A stretch of DNA of 57,459 nt from Candidatus Magnetominusculus xianensis. Lineage in GTDB: Bacteria; Nitrospirota; Thermodesulfovibrionia; Thermodesulfovibrionales; Magnetobacteriaceae. How positions within the stretch are numbered: the first letter of the stretch is position 1; each line of letters starts with the position of its first letter. Where the stretch lies: the NCBI GenBank assembly GCA_001541255.1, contig LNQR01000054.1, positions 1-57,459 of the forward strand, written 5' to 3'. Below are positions 16,218-25,271 of the stretch, piece by piece. Below the pieces are notes generated by a model, which searched no databases, was not told the origin of the DNA, and worked only from the letters and a program-made list of their open reading frames with translations. The position numbers and the translations under genes were made by a program.

Positions 16218-16439
16218 ATGAATAGTATATTTGTCAGCGAAACAATGCAAGAGGTCTTTGAGAACTTGATGAATACGCCAACAGACCATTTACGTGAAAT
16301 GCTTGACAATGCGCGCGATATGGGAATATCAAGCATTCTTGAAAACAAAAAGGCAATAGAGGCCGCTGATACTCTGCCTCAGAGTGCGCTTCAGGATGTG
16401 CTCCAGGTTGCCAGGATGCCAGAATGCCAGAATGATTGA
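16218..16439 (+). CDS. Small helical partner protein (candidate antitoxin)
   Basis: The 73-residue product is acidic and predicted almost entirely helical, with heptad-like segments MQEVFENLMNTPTDHLREML and KAIEAADTLPQSALQDVLQV. No DNA-binding motif or signal peptide is visible. The ATG is preceded by AAAGGAAAG and lies 12 nt after the stop of the ADP-ribosyltransferase-like gene, so the two are almost surely co-transcribed. Size, charge and position fit an antitoxin or immunity partner. I do not recognise the family, and a stand-alone function is possible. Confidence 0.55.
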   Translation: MNSIFVSETMQEVFENLMNTPTDHLREMLDNARDMGISSILENKKAIEAADTLPQSALQDVLQVARMPECQND

Positions 16440-16475
16440 AGCTGAATGACATGGTTAAATCAATTTGGGCATTGG

Positions 16476-17156
16476 CTATATCAGATATTTCACCAGAGAA
16501 TAGATATATCTGAACCATACCTTTGTCAGTCTGATTTTAGATACTCCGGCCTGCCGCTTGTACTCGTGGGCAGGGATTTCAGTCAGCGTAAACCCTTTTT
16601 TTATGGTCTTCATTATCATTTCCTGCTCTATTGTGGTTATATTCTCCTTCAGGGTGAGTTTCCTTGCAACAGCGGTTTTAATGGCCCTGAAACCGTTTTG
16701 GGAATCACTGATTCTTACCCTGTAGCGCCAGTTTATACAGGCCGTGATAAATGCGCTTCCCATTAGTCTGAAAAACTCGTCAAATCCGCCGTGCAGCTCA
16801 CTGGAGCCGCCCAGTAGCCGTGAACCCGTAACGTGGTCGGCCTCACCCGTTATAATCGGCTCTATCAGGCGTGGAATATCGTCGGGGTCATGGGAGCCGT
16901 CGGCGTCTATAAATACTATTATGTCGCCCGTTACCTGTTTAATAGCCTCTCTGATAGCCGCGCCCTTGCCCTTGCCGTTGTCCTGTATTAACCTTACGCC
17001 GTGAGCAGCTGCCACCTCAGCCGTGTTATCAGCCGAAGGCCCGTTGACCACCAGGATTTCGTTGCAATACTTCCTGCACCCTTCAATAACGCGGCCTATT
17101 GTCTGTTCTTCATTGAGGGCGGGGATAACTATTGATACTTTCAAAGCAGGCGTCAT
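16476..17156 (-). CDS. Family 2 glycosyltransferase, dolichol-phosphate mannosyltransferase-like
   Basis: The 226-residue protein has the GT-A fold of polyprenyl-phosphate sugar synthases: SIVIPALNEEQTIGRVI at the N-terminus, VVNGPSADNTAEVA (a changed DGSxD motif), then KGAAIREAIKQVTGDIIVFIDADGSHDPDDIP with the metal-binding DAD. Later come NGFRAIKT and EQEMIMK. It lacks the C-terminal membrane helices of some relatives. It probably loads a sugar from an NDP donor onto undecaprenyl phosphate, which would supply a lipid-linked donor for an ArnT-like transferase such as that at 10736-12421. It is separated from that operon by the reverse-oriented cassette at 15684-16439. Confidence 0.85.
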   Translation of the reverse strand: MTPALKVSIVIPALNEEQTIGRVIEGCRKYCNEILVVNGPSADNTAEVAAAHGVRLIQDNGKGKGAAIREAIKQVTGDIIVFIDADGSHDPDDIPRLIEPIITGEADHVTGSRLLGGSSELHGGFDEFFRLMGSAFITACINWRYRVRISDSQNGFRAIKTAVARKLTLKENITTIEQEMIMKTIKKGFTLTEIPAHEYKRQAGVSKIRLTKVWFRYIYSLVKYLI

Positions 17157-17226
17157 TACTATATGTTGCCATATGTTTAATTAAATATGCAAATTTCTAC
17201 TACCAAAAATAATTCAAAAAAAATGC

Positions 17227-17255
17227 TTGACAAAATAAATTGATGCTTGTAGAAT
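17227..17255 (+). promoter_or_regulatory. Sigma-70 promoter of the pilus-tip operon
   Basis: TTGACA at 17227-17232 and TAGAAT at 17250-17255 are separated by 17 nt, a near-consensus sigma-70 promoter about 130 nt ahead of the pilY1 start. The AT-rich block 17157-17226 lies upstream. The remaining leader (17256-17386) contains no gene; it ends in a purine-rich GAGAGGGGGG ribosome binding site. Confidence 0.75.
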
Positions 17256-17386
17256 ATAGATAAGTATAATGATTATACATGGTAGCGAGATGATGGTTGA
17301 AAGTTGTAAGATAGAGCACAGGATGCACAGTTGAAAGGCAATAGGAAGTCACTCATAGATAAACAACAGAGAGAGGGGGGGTGAAT

Positions 17387-20300
17387 ATGCTGACAGAGAG
17401 AAAACATATATTTAGGCAGGAATCCTGCCGCTGTGTAAGAAAAGGGCTTATATTGATAACCCTGCTGTTTATGACGGCATTTATGTTTTTCACGGCACAC
17501 TCTGCCGAGGCCAGATGGACGGTTGATGTGTGTAAGGCTGGGGCAGGCAACGGTACCATAACCGCATCACCTAACCAAACTGATACCTGCTCTAATCCCT
17601 GCACATCCTGCTGTCCTGGCAACACAGCCAGCGCTTACTGCTTTCGGTATTCCGGCAGCAGCGGTATAGTTGATGTCACCCTGACCGAAACGCCAACGTC
17701 AGGTACTTTCGCAGGCTGGTCAGACTGCACAGGGAACTTAAACGACTGTGATGATAACGATAATGGCCCATGTCTGTCAACTGGATGTACTGGAACAGGC
17801 ACGACCTGCCGTAAGACAAATTATAGTAATAATCATGCTTACTGCGTTACTGCTACGTTTAATGCCGGCTCAACTACAACCTCTACGACGACAACAACTT
17901 CGACAACCTCTACAACAACCACGTCGGTGTCGTCAACCAACTCAGCCATGACCAATTTTTGTAACGGCAGCTCTATCCCTCCATTTATGGGCGGTAATGT
18001 CCCGCCGCTCCTTATGCTTGATATATCAAGAGACCACAAAAACTACTATAAAGCTTACAACGACTACAGCGACCTCGACAGCGATGGAGCCCTTGATCTG
18101 CAATACAAGGGGGGCATTACATATTACGGCTATTTCGACCCGGCTAAGTGCTATACATATACGTCTGGTGCAACGACTTCATACACGTCTACGTCGTACT
18201 ATTTCTCCCCTTCCTATGTGTCGTCCACATCTCCGGCAACGTGTAACGGCAGCACATGGAGTGGGAATTTCCTGAACTGGGCTGCGATGTCGCGAATGGA
18301 CGTCCTGAGAAAGGTACTTTATGGAGGATACAGGGTTACTGACACATCGAGTTTGACAATCCTTGAGCGGCAGTTCCTCCCGCAGGATGCACATAGCTGG
18401 GTGAAGGTATATACACCAGGCGCAGGAGACCCTACGATAAGTCAGGTTACGCCATTGTCTGGCGCCAGCAGTCTTTCTATCTGTAATACGACAGTCGCCT
18501 CTACGACAAATCCTCCCGCTATGCGGGTTGCCAGCGGTTCATATCCATTCTGGGCATCTGACGAAAGGTGGCAGTGTGCGAGGTCAAATGAAGTCAGCGG
18601 TACAAGGCGTCCCGGCGCGGCGTCAGGCGGTTTCATGGACTATATCGTAAAGGTAAAGGTCTGTGACTCTACATTGCTGGGGAGCGAAAGGTGCCAGTTG
18701 TACCCAAGCGGCAACTATAAGCCCATAGGACTGTTACAGGCATATGGCGAGGGCGGGAAAATATATTTTGGGCTTATGACAGGAAGCTGGCTTAAGAATA
18801 AGTCAGGCGGCGTGCTTCGCAAAAACATCGGCACGATTACAAACGAAGTAAACTATACCACAGATGGAACGTTGTGTATAAACAGCAGCGGCACTGTCGG
18901 CACTGCCTGCGCCTCAAGCACCGGAGTTCCAGGGATTATTAATACGCTGAACAAGATGAAAATATACAGGTACACCTATGGTTCGAGCTGGGGCGACGGT
19001 ACTTATAACACCGCTGACGCCTGCTCATGGGGCAGCCAGAGTTTTACCGAGGGTAACTGTGTTAACTGGGGAAATCCAATCGGCGAGATATACTATGAAT
19101 CATTAAGATACTTTATGGGGAGGACAACTGCTACATCGGCCTTTAGTGCAGATGACAGCTCTATTGTCTCCGGGCTTAGTCCTGTTACGTGGGTAGACCC
19201 ATACTCGGTATACCCTTACTGTGCCAAGCCGTTTATTATGGTTATAAGCGATGTGGCGCCAAGCTTTGACTCCGACCAGCTTCCCGGTGTAAACACCAAT
19301 TTTGGAACCGGGCTGACTGCCGATATAGGGGTAAGCGGTACACTTGTCAACGCCTCTACACAGACTAATATAGTCGGTGGAAGCACCGGAGAGAATGTAT
19401 CGGGGAATTACTTTATAGGACAGTCCGGCTCGACTAACGACACGGTAGGCAGTGTAACTACAAATTTGTGTACAAGTAAGAGCGTAAGCTCGCTGTCGTC
19501 GATAAGGGGTGTCTGCCCTACAGCTCCGAATTCACAGAGTGCCTACTACATTTCCGGACTTGCCTACTGGTCGCGTATCAACGATCTGAGAAACAGCGCC
19601 AATACGCCTAGTAACTCACCCACAGGCGATAATGTTACCCAGAATGTTACCACTTACTCTGTGGCTATGAGTACCACCCTCCCCAATTTGACTATCACTT
19701 TGGGGTCGTCTAACCAATACAGCGTTCAATTAATACCTGCCTGCTACAACAGCACGATAGGAAACCCCTGCTCGCTGGTTCATTTTCTCGTTGACAATAA
19801 CTTCAGCGTATGCACAAGCCCTCCAAGCGGGGCGCTTGGCAGTTATTATATAAATTGGGAGGACTCTCCGCAGGGAGGGGACTATGACATGGACGCTGAC
19901 GGCTGTATTTATTATACTGTTAATAACAGCGATAGTCCGCCGACTATTACCTTTACTGTGAAGATGTCTGGCAGTTCCACGCCGTATAATATGAACATGG
20001 GGTATATATTAAGCGGCACGACAAGCGACGGCCCGCGCTATTTGGCTACAAACTGCACCTCTTTACTTGCTACTTCTAGCTGCGGTCAGTGGTTCACAAC
20101 AGTTGCAGCAGGCAATACTTCCACTAGCAACGCTAATGTAGGTTCTTATACGCATACCATCAATACCTCATCCTCCAGTGTTGGTCTCCTGAAAGACCCG
20201 CTCTGGTATGCAGCAAAATGGGGCGGTTTCACAGACGCTAACAGTAACAATATGCCCGACAACACAACGGAATGGACAACAGGCGTCAACGGCAGCGGCG

Positions 20301-22780
20301 TACCAGACAATTACTATCTGGTGACAAACCCTGCCACGCTTGAGTCTCAGTTAGAACTGGCATTTCTCAAGATTCTGAAGCAGACATCATCCGGTACTGC
20401 TGCCACAGTTCTTTCTCAGAGGACTCAGGCAGGCGCCAATATCATGCAGGCACTTTTTTACCCGACCAAGTACTTTACCGGCAATACAGAGGTTTCATGG
20501 GTTGGCTACCTCAATAACTTATGGTTTTACAATACTAGTGCAGTACAGGAAATAAGAGAAGACACGGTCAATGACTTTAAACTAAATCTCACAAACGACA
20601 ACGTCATAAACTTTACGCTTGTGAACAACAATCCCATTGTACAGTTGTACAGCGATATAACCGGCACGGGCACCCTGACCGCGCTGTCGCCCTCTACAAC
20701 AACTATTGACTACCTTAACACGATTTGGGAGGCCGGTGGAAACAGCCGCTATCCATCCTCCTTAAGCAGCACATCTACGAGTTACAGCGGTAGTTATTAC
20801 GACTTGTGGCACGACAACGCCTCTGTGAGGACAATATATACGAACGGCAGCAGTGGTCTTGTTCAGTTCACTAAGGACAACGCTGGTCAGTTCAGCCCGT
20901 ACATGGGTGCGACAATGGTTGGCTCTGCATCATTGAACGATATTATTGACTATACGCGCGGGGTTGACAAGACAGGACTTCGCAACAGGACTACCGCGAA
21001 TCTTGGCTCAACCACAACCAACGTGTGGAAGCTGGGTGACATCATCTACTCGACCCCGCTGTTGAACCAATACACACCGGCCTCTAATAATGGCAATGCC
21101 GACTACTGGGTAGCCTATGCGGGCGCCAACGATGGAATGCTTCATGCCTTTAAGTCGGGTAAGCTGACCACAAGCGGTCTGGGCGCAGGTGAAATACAGC
21201 AGATAAGCGGCTCAGGGCTTGGCGGTGAAATGTGGGCGTTCATTCCGAGGAACTCTCTGCCCTATCTGCGTTATCTGGCAGACCCTTCATATTCGCCAAA
21301 CTCAAACTGCCACATCTACTTTAACGACCTTAAGCCGTATGTCTACTCTTACACGCCTACAGGATTGACTACGACTAAAGTAGTGCTTATAGGCGGTATG
21401 CGTCTTGGCGGGGCGTGTGGCTGCGATGCTGGCACCTGTCCTGCGGCTACAGACGTCTATACACCGCCGACTGATACGTGTACAGCCGGTAATCGCACAG
21501 ACGCCTCATCACCTATGAGCGCCTGCGTCGGCCTGTCCTCGTACTATGCCCTGGACGTTACCAATCCAACATCACCGACACTCTTGTGGGAATTTTCTCA
21601 TCCCGAACTGGGCTATTCTTATTCCGGCCCTGCGGTTATCAACAGAAGCGGCAATTTGATGGTCATGTTTCTCTCCGGGCCGCAGACATATACGGGGTAC
21701 TCTTACCAGAACTTAAAATCCTTCGTCTTAGCCTTAAATTCCGACTTCACGATAAACTCTACCGCAACCGGCAGCACTGGCGGCGTCTTTAAGTACGACA
21801 CAGGTATCCCGCGCGCCTTCGGTGGAAGGATGTTTACCAATGGAGTGGATGTAAATGCCGACAGCAGTACAGACTATGTAATATTCGGCTACACTTCGTC
21901 TCCAGACACCACATGGACAAAGTTCAGCGGAGGTCTTGTCTCAGTGTATACCGGCGGGACAACGCCCACCACCATGTGCAGCGGGAGCGCGTGCCCCACA
22001 AATTGGACAAACTGCTGGAAGTACGACACCAGTTACTTCAGTCTTACTGCCCCTGTTACCAGCAAGATTGGGGTTGACAAATGCTTCAGCCAGTACTACG
22101 CATACACGGGCAGCGGAAGATATTTTAAAGCACTGGATTCATATACCGTAGTTGACAGCAGCAACAACACACTTACAGGAGATTTCTTATATGCCTCTCC
22201 ATTTGTCTGTGATCAGTATGGCTGCTGTGACAATACTACAATTGCACACCAAACGTCATCTACTGTAGCCAACGCTTGTAATGTGCTGAACGATGGGATA
22301 AAAAGGCCTGACTGGACATTCCCGCTTAATGCTGCACAAACTGAAAACAGCGTAACATACTTAAGCGAACGCAACATATCTGACCCTACGATTGCCAGCA
22401 ATATGATGTTCTTTACCACTACACAGCCTACATCTGACCTGTGTTCTTTTGGAGGCAGATCAAGGGCATTGGTCTTTAACTGCGCAACTGCGGCAGCGCC
22501 AGGCTCGGCTATGGATAACTGCACAAACTACACAATCCCCTCATCGGCTTTGACTGGAACCTTGTTTATGCAGCTTTCAACAAGTGCCATAAACAAGATT
22601 TCCGTATCTTCGAGTTTCCATACGCTAACCTCAAGCGACACTAATCAGTCGTCGTTGCAGGCTAACCCTATGGGCGCCACAACAAACTGGCTGCCTGGGG
22701 TAACTCCGGAATCAAGTACCCCTTACATAGCGCCGTCATCGGGCGCGTTTGGGAAAATACTAAATTGGATGGAAAGGTGA
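17387..22780 (+). CDS. pilY1: PilY1-like type IV pilus tip adhesin/biogenesis protein
   Basis: A very large exported protein (about 1797 residues). After a signal sequence (hydrophobic core LILITLLFMTAFMFF, cleavage near AEA) comes a Cys-rich domain about residues 45-160. Its GNGTITASP…GTFAGW…YCVTATFN pattern recalls InlB-B-type repeats. A Thr/Ser-rich linker (about 163-185) follows. The bulk matches PilY1: the block LKDPLWYAAKWGGF (about 934), a Ca-binding-like loop DANSNNMPDN, YYLVTNPATLESQLELAF, then the beta-propeller with GDIIYSTPLLNQ (about 1221), YAGANDGMLHAFKSG and GEMWAFIPRNSLPYL. PilY1 proteins sit at the pilus tip, bind calcium and act in adhesion and twitching. It heads an operon with four pseudopilins. 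ATG 17387 is preferred over GTG 17381 on spacing. Confidence 0.9.
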   Translation: MLTERKHIFRQESCRCVRKGLILITLLFMTAFMFFTAHSAEARWTVDVCKAGAGNGTITASPNQTDTCSNPCTSCCPGNTASAYCFRYSGSSGIVDVTLTETPTSGTFAGWSDCTGNLNDCDDNDNGPCLSTGCTGTGTTCRKTNYSNNHAYCVTATFNAGSTTTSTTTTTSTTSTTTTSVSSTNSAMTNFCNGSSIPPFMGGNVPPLLMLDISRDHKNYYKAYNDYSDLDSDGALDLQYKGGITYYGYFDPAKCYTYTSGATTSYTSTSYYFSPSYVSSTSPATCNGSTWSGNFLNWAAMSRMDVLRKVLYGGYRVTDTSSLTILERQFLPQDAHSWVKVYTPGAGDPTISQVTPLSGASSLSICNTTVASTTNPPAMRVASGSYPFWASDERWQCARSNEVSGTRRPGAASGGFMDYIVKVKVCDSTLLGSERCQLYPSGNYKPIGLLQAYGEGGKIYFGLMTGSWLKNKSGGVLRKNIGTITNEVNYTTDGTLCINSSGTVGTACASSTGVPGIINTLNKMKIYRYTYGSSWGDGTYNTADACSWGSQSFTEGNCVNWGNPIGEIYYESLRYFMGRTTATSAFSADDSSIVSGLSPVTWVDPYSVYPYCAKPFIMVISDVAPSFDSDQLPGVNTNFGTGLTADIGVSGTLVNASTQTNIVGGSTGENVSGNYFIGQSGSTNDTVGSVTTNLCTSKSVSSLSSIRGVCPTAPNSQSAYYISGLAYWSRINDLRNSANTPSNSPTGDNVTQNVTTYSVAMSTTLPNLTITLGSSNQYSVQLIPACYNSTIGNPCSLVHFLVDNNFSVCTSPPSGALGSYYINWEDSPQGGDYDMDADGCIYYTVNNSDSPPTITFTVKMSGSSTPYNMNMGYILSGTTSDGPRYLATNCTSLLATSSCGQWFTTVAAGNTSTSNANVGSYTHTINTSSSSVGLLKDPLWYAAKWGGFTDANSNNMPDNTTEWTTGVNGSGVPDNYYLVTNPATLESQLELAFLKILKQTSSGTAATVLSQRTQAGANIMQALFYPTKYFTGNTEVSWVGYLNNLWFYNTSAVQEIREDTVNDFKLNLTNDNVINFTLVNNNPIVQLYSDITGTGTLTALSPSTTTIDYLNTIWEAGGNSRYPSSLSSTSTSYSGSYYDLWHDNASVRTIYTNGSSGLVQFTKDNAGQFSPYMGATMVGSASLNDIIDYTRGVDKTGLRNRTTANLGSTTTNVWKLGDIIYSTPLLNQYTPASNNGNADYWVAYAGANDGMLHAFKSGKLTTSGLGAGEIQQISGSGLGGEMWAFIPRNSLPYLRYLADPSYSPNSNCHIYFNDLKPYVYSYTPTGLTTTKVVLIGGMRLGGACGCDAGTCPAATDVYTPPTDTCTAGNRTDASSPMSACVGLSSYYALDVTNPTSPTLLWEFSHPELGYSYSGPAVINRSGNLMVMFLSGPQTYTGYSYQNLKSFVLALNSDFTINSTATGSTGGVFKYDTGIPRAFGGRMFTNGVDVNADSSTDYVIFGYTSSPDTTWTKFSGGLVSVYTGGTTPTTMCSGSACPTNWTNCWKYDTSYFSLTAPVTSKIGVDKCFSQYYAYTGSGRYFKALDSYTVVDSSNNTLTGDFLYASPFVCDQYGCCDNTTIAHQTSSTVANACNVLNDGIKRPDWTFPLNAAQTENSVTYLSERNISDPTIASNMMFFTTTQPTSDLCSFGGRSRALVFNCATAAAPGSAMDNCTNYTIPSSALTGTLFMQLSTSAINKISVSSSFHTLTSSDTNQSSLQANPMGATTNWLPGVTPESSTPYIAPSSGAFGKILNWMER

Positions 22781-22790
22781 CAACACTAAC

Positions 22791-23462
22791 ATGATTACTA
22801 ATAATGACAATAAAGGCTTTTCTTTGGTAGAAATTCTCGTGGTCATGGGGATTTTGGCGATACTCATAGGTCTGCTTGTCTATCAGTTCGCCGGTCAAAA
22901 GGCGAAGACTAATTCCGAGGCTTCGACAAAACAGTTGTTTAATGACCTGTCGGAAGCACGGGCAAACGCTTTATCTCAGAAAAACGCCTATGGGATTTAT
23001 TTGACCGCTACTGCTACCGCTAATCTCAACTTTACAAGCTACTCTATGCGCAGTGACTCAGATAGTGACGGCTCTATCACGGATACGGGCGGATATGCCA
23101 CAGTAAGAACCACGACGCTGTCGCAGCTTGGCCCGTTGGCGGTGCTTAATGCAATTACGGACATAACCTTTGATGACAAGGGCTTTTTGTCTACAACCAG
23201 TCCTGTAGAGCTGTACACGCCATGTCCTAACTGTGACTTCTCTTCAGTGTCTAACTGCAAAGACCTGTATGCGGACACTCTTTGTTCCTCAGTCTCGGCA
23301 ACAAACTGCTGCAGGCCGGCAGATATGTCAACCACTTGCACTGACTCTTCTTTTCCAGAGTCTTCTTGTATTGTCTTAAGTGTTAATGCTATAAAAATGG
23401 GGAAATGGTGTGATACAAACCAAAATGGAGCGTACGACAGTGGTGAATGTGTACTTAAATAA
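22791..23462 (+). CDS. FimT/GspH-like minor pseudopilin
   Basis: The 223-residue prepilin has the cleavage site KG|FSLVE with Glu at mature position 5, then the hydrophobic helix ILVVMGILAILIGLLVYQFAG. The globular part starts with TNSEASTKQLFNDLSEARANALSQ, typical of FimT/GspH. The C-terminal region is Cys-rich (CPNCDF, SNCKD, ATNCCRP), suggesting disulfides, and ends in a D-x-N-x-N-G-x-Y-D segment that could bind calcium. It starts 10 nt after pilY1. It probably primes pilus assembly with the other minor pilins; the exact subtype is uncertain. Confidence 0.85.
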   Translation: MITNNDNKGFSLVEILVVMGILAILIGLLVYQFAGQKAKTNSEASTKQLFNDLSEARANALSQKNAYGIYLTATATANLNFTSYSMRSDSDSDGSITDTGGYATVRTTTLSQLGPLAVLNAITDITFDDKGFLSTTSPVELYTPCPNCDFSSVSNCKDLYADTLCSSVSATNCCRPADMSTTCTDSSFPESSCIVLSVNAIKMGKWCDTNQNGAYDSGECVLK

Positions 23463-23493
23463 TAAGGGCTTATTCCACAGTAGTAAGGCATTT

Positions 23494-23964
23494 ATGCCTT
23501 TTTCAAACGGCAAAGGCTTTACCCTTATTGAATCAATGGTCTCGATGTTGATTCTGATGGTAGTGGTACTTGGGATGATTCAGACTATGATTTATGTCAA
23601 TGCGATAAACCTTAAAAATTCTGTAAGAGGCGAAGCCATGAAAATAGGTCAGCAGGATTTCGACAATCAAACGAGTCTCGTTCGTCCGTCAATAGCCTTA
23701 ACCACTATTATCTTGTCAACAGCCGCACCCGTTCAAATCGTGAAACGCTTTAGCAACAGAGATGTTACATTTTATTTATGCCGATACGTCACACCCAGAG
23801 GCAACAGTGTGCAGGTCAGCGTTTCTGTTATATGGCAGCTAGGCGATGTTGTAGCAACCGCCGCTGACCCAGCGGGTTACGCTTGTTTTAGCACCATGGC
23901 AAACAGTGGTTACACTGGTTCGTACAATGCCGAAACTATAATAAGTCCATTGGTAGGGTCATAG
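23494..23964 (+). CDS. PilV-like minor pilin
   Basis: I place the start at ATG 23494, preceded by AAGG, because the longer frame from 23410 would overlap the preceding gene and put over 30 residues before the prepilin site. The 156-residue protein starts MPFSNGKG|FTLIESMVSML with Glu5, followed by a strongly hydrophobic helix. The segment GMIQTMIYVNAINLKNSVRGEAMKIGQQ is typical of PilV N-terminal helices. It lies between the FimT-like and PilW-like genes (2 nt before the next start), as expected for a minor-pilin operon. It most likely joins the tip complex that carries PilY1. Confidence 0.8.
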   Translation: MPFSNGKGFTLIESMVSMLILMVVVLGMIQTMIYVNAINLKNSVRGEAMKIGQQDFDNQTSLVRPSIALTTIILSTAAPVQIVKRFSNRDVTFYLCRYVTPRGNSVQVSVSVIWQLGDVVATAADPAGYACFSTMANSGYTGSYNAETIISPLVGS

Positions 23965-23966
23965 CG

Positions 23967-25271
23967 ATGAGAACAACACTACTGATAAAACCGGTACATA
24001 ACAGCGCGGGCTTTACGCTTGCGGAACTGCTTGTGTCATTGTTTATTGTTGCAATCATGATGGGGGCAATCTTTTCGTCCTTTACTACCTTGACAAGGTC
24101 ATTCAAGGTGGAAACCAAAACTGCCGAAACGCAGATAGAAAATACCCTAAGCCTTGATCTGCTCAGATACGATCTCGAATCGGCGGGTTATGGTCTGCCT
24201 GAAGGCACAGGCGTCGGCGCATGTACCACGATTACGGCTTATAACGAGTACCCTGTCAGCTTCACGCCTACCGGCAGCACAAACTATACACCTAACCAGT
24301 TTACGCCAGACCCGGCTAATCTCAACGACTCCACAGGCAGTTGTGAGCCGCGCCCTTTAGTCCTTGACCATAACACCAATCCTACCCCATCCAGCACCAA
24401 TGGTTCAGACGTCTTAGTCATCAAGTCAATAACAGCCGACAGGACGGCCGTTACCAAAAAGTGGACGATGCTTGACGCCACAGGCCACTACATCGTCTGG
24501 AACGATACTAAATGGGACCTCAGTGCCACTGATAGGGCAATAGCGGTAAACTCTACCCGTAAATTGGTCAGCAGCGGTTTTCAATTCAGCTCCCTGCCAG
24601 CAAGCCCGCCAGCCGGTCAGTTCTATGTAATATACGGGGTAAATGCCACTACCACGCTTCGTATGCCATTCAACCGCGTAGATTACTATCTTCAGAGGGC
24701 TTGCTCTCCTCAGCTAGGCAACTGTACAGGGACAGCCCCTCAGCATCCCTACCCTCTGCAGTGCCATCCCAGCGGATATACACTCTATAGGTCTGTCCTT
24801 TCCCACGCAAACGGTCAGAGGGTAGAACAGCCCGTCATGGACTGTGTCTTAGATTTCCAGGTAGCCCTGGGCATCGACACCGGCTGTACAGATACTCTTG
24901 GCAATGGCTGTACAGGTACGCTGACATGGTGCAGATTTACAAATTTATCTGCAACTCCATCAAGTTTGACGCCTTGTAATGTCTCCAGCGACCCTGGCTG
25001 TAATACCGACCCATGCTACTTAACTACCTCTTATCTAAACAACGCTATGAGCATAAGACGACACTTGAAACAGGTAAAAGTATTCGTCCTTGCCCATGAT
25101 GGGAAAATGGACCCGAACTTTACATACGGCGCCAATTCGATAACCATAGGAGACAGCGATATAACTCTCAAGACATATAATCTTTCGGCACTGTCCAACT
25201 ATGCTAACTACAGATGGAAGCTCATGAAGTTAAACGTAAAATTAAACTCTTTAGGGGGAAACTACGAATGA
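23967..25271 (+). CDS. PilW-like minor pilin
   Basis: The 434-residue prepilin carries the site SAG|FTLAELLVSLFIVAIMMG with Glu5, then FSSFTTLTRSFKVETKTAETQ and LSLDLLRYDLESAGYGLPEG. The latter is the PilW-type D-L-x-x-AGYG motif. A large extracellular part with several Cys pairs follows, and the C-terminal LKQVKVFVLAHDGKMDPNFT is also seen in PilW proteins. Long for the family (commonly 300-400). It begins 2 nt after the PilV-like stop and its own stop overlaps the next start (ATGA), so the set is translationally coupled. Confidence 0.85.
   Translation: MRTTLLIKPVHNSAGFTLAELLVSLFIVAIMMGAIFSSFTTLTRSFKVETKTAETQIENTLSLDLLRYDLESAGYGLPEGTGVGACTTITAYNEYPVSFTPTGSTNYTPNQFTPDPANLNDSTGSCEPRPLVLDHNTNPTPSSTNGSDVLVIKSITADRTAVTKKWTMLDATGHYIVWNDTKWDLSATDRAIAVNSTRKLVSSGFQFSSLPASPPAGQFYVIYGVNATTTLRMPFNRVDYYLQRACSPQLGNCTGTAPQHPYPLQCHPSGYTLYRSVLSHANGQRVEQPVMDCVLDFQVALGIDTGCTDTLGNGCTGTLTWCRFTNLSATPSSLTPCNVSSDPGCNTDPCYLTTSYLNNAMSIRRHLKQVKVFVLAHDGKMDPNFTYGANSITIGDSDITLKTYNLSALSNYANYRWKLMKLNVKLNSLGGNYE

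Noticed and set aside
17873..17940. Frame-shifting phase-variable repeat in pilY1
   Set aside because: The repeats are trinucleotide-based, so length changes would keep the frame. It is treated as a Thr-rich stalk instead.
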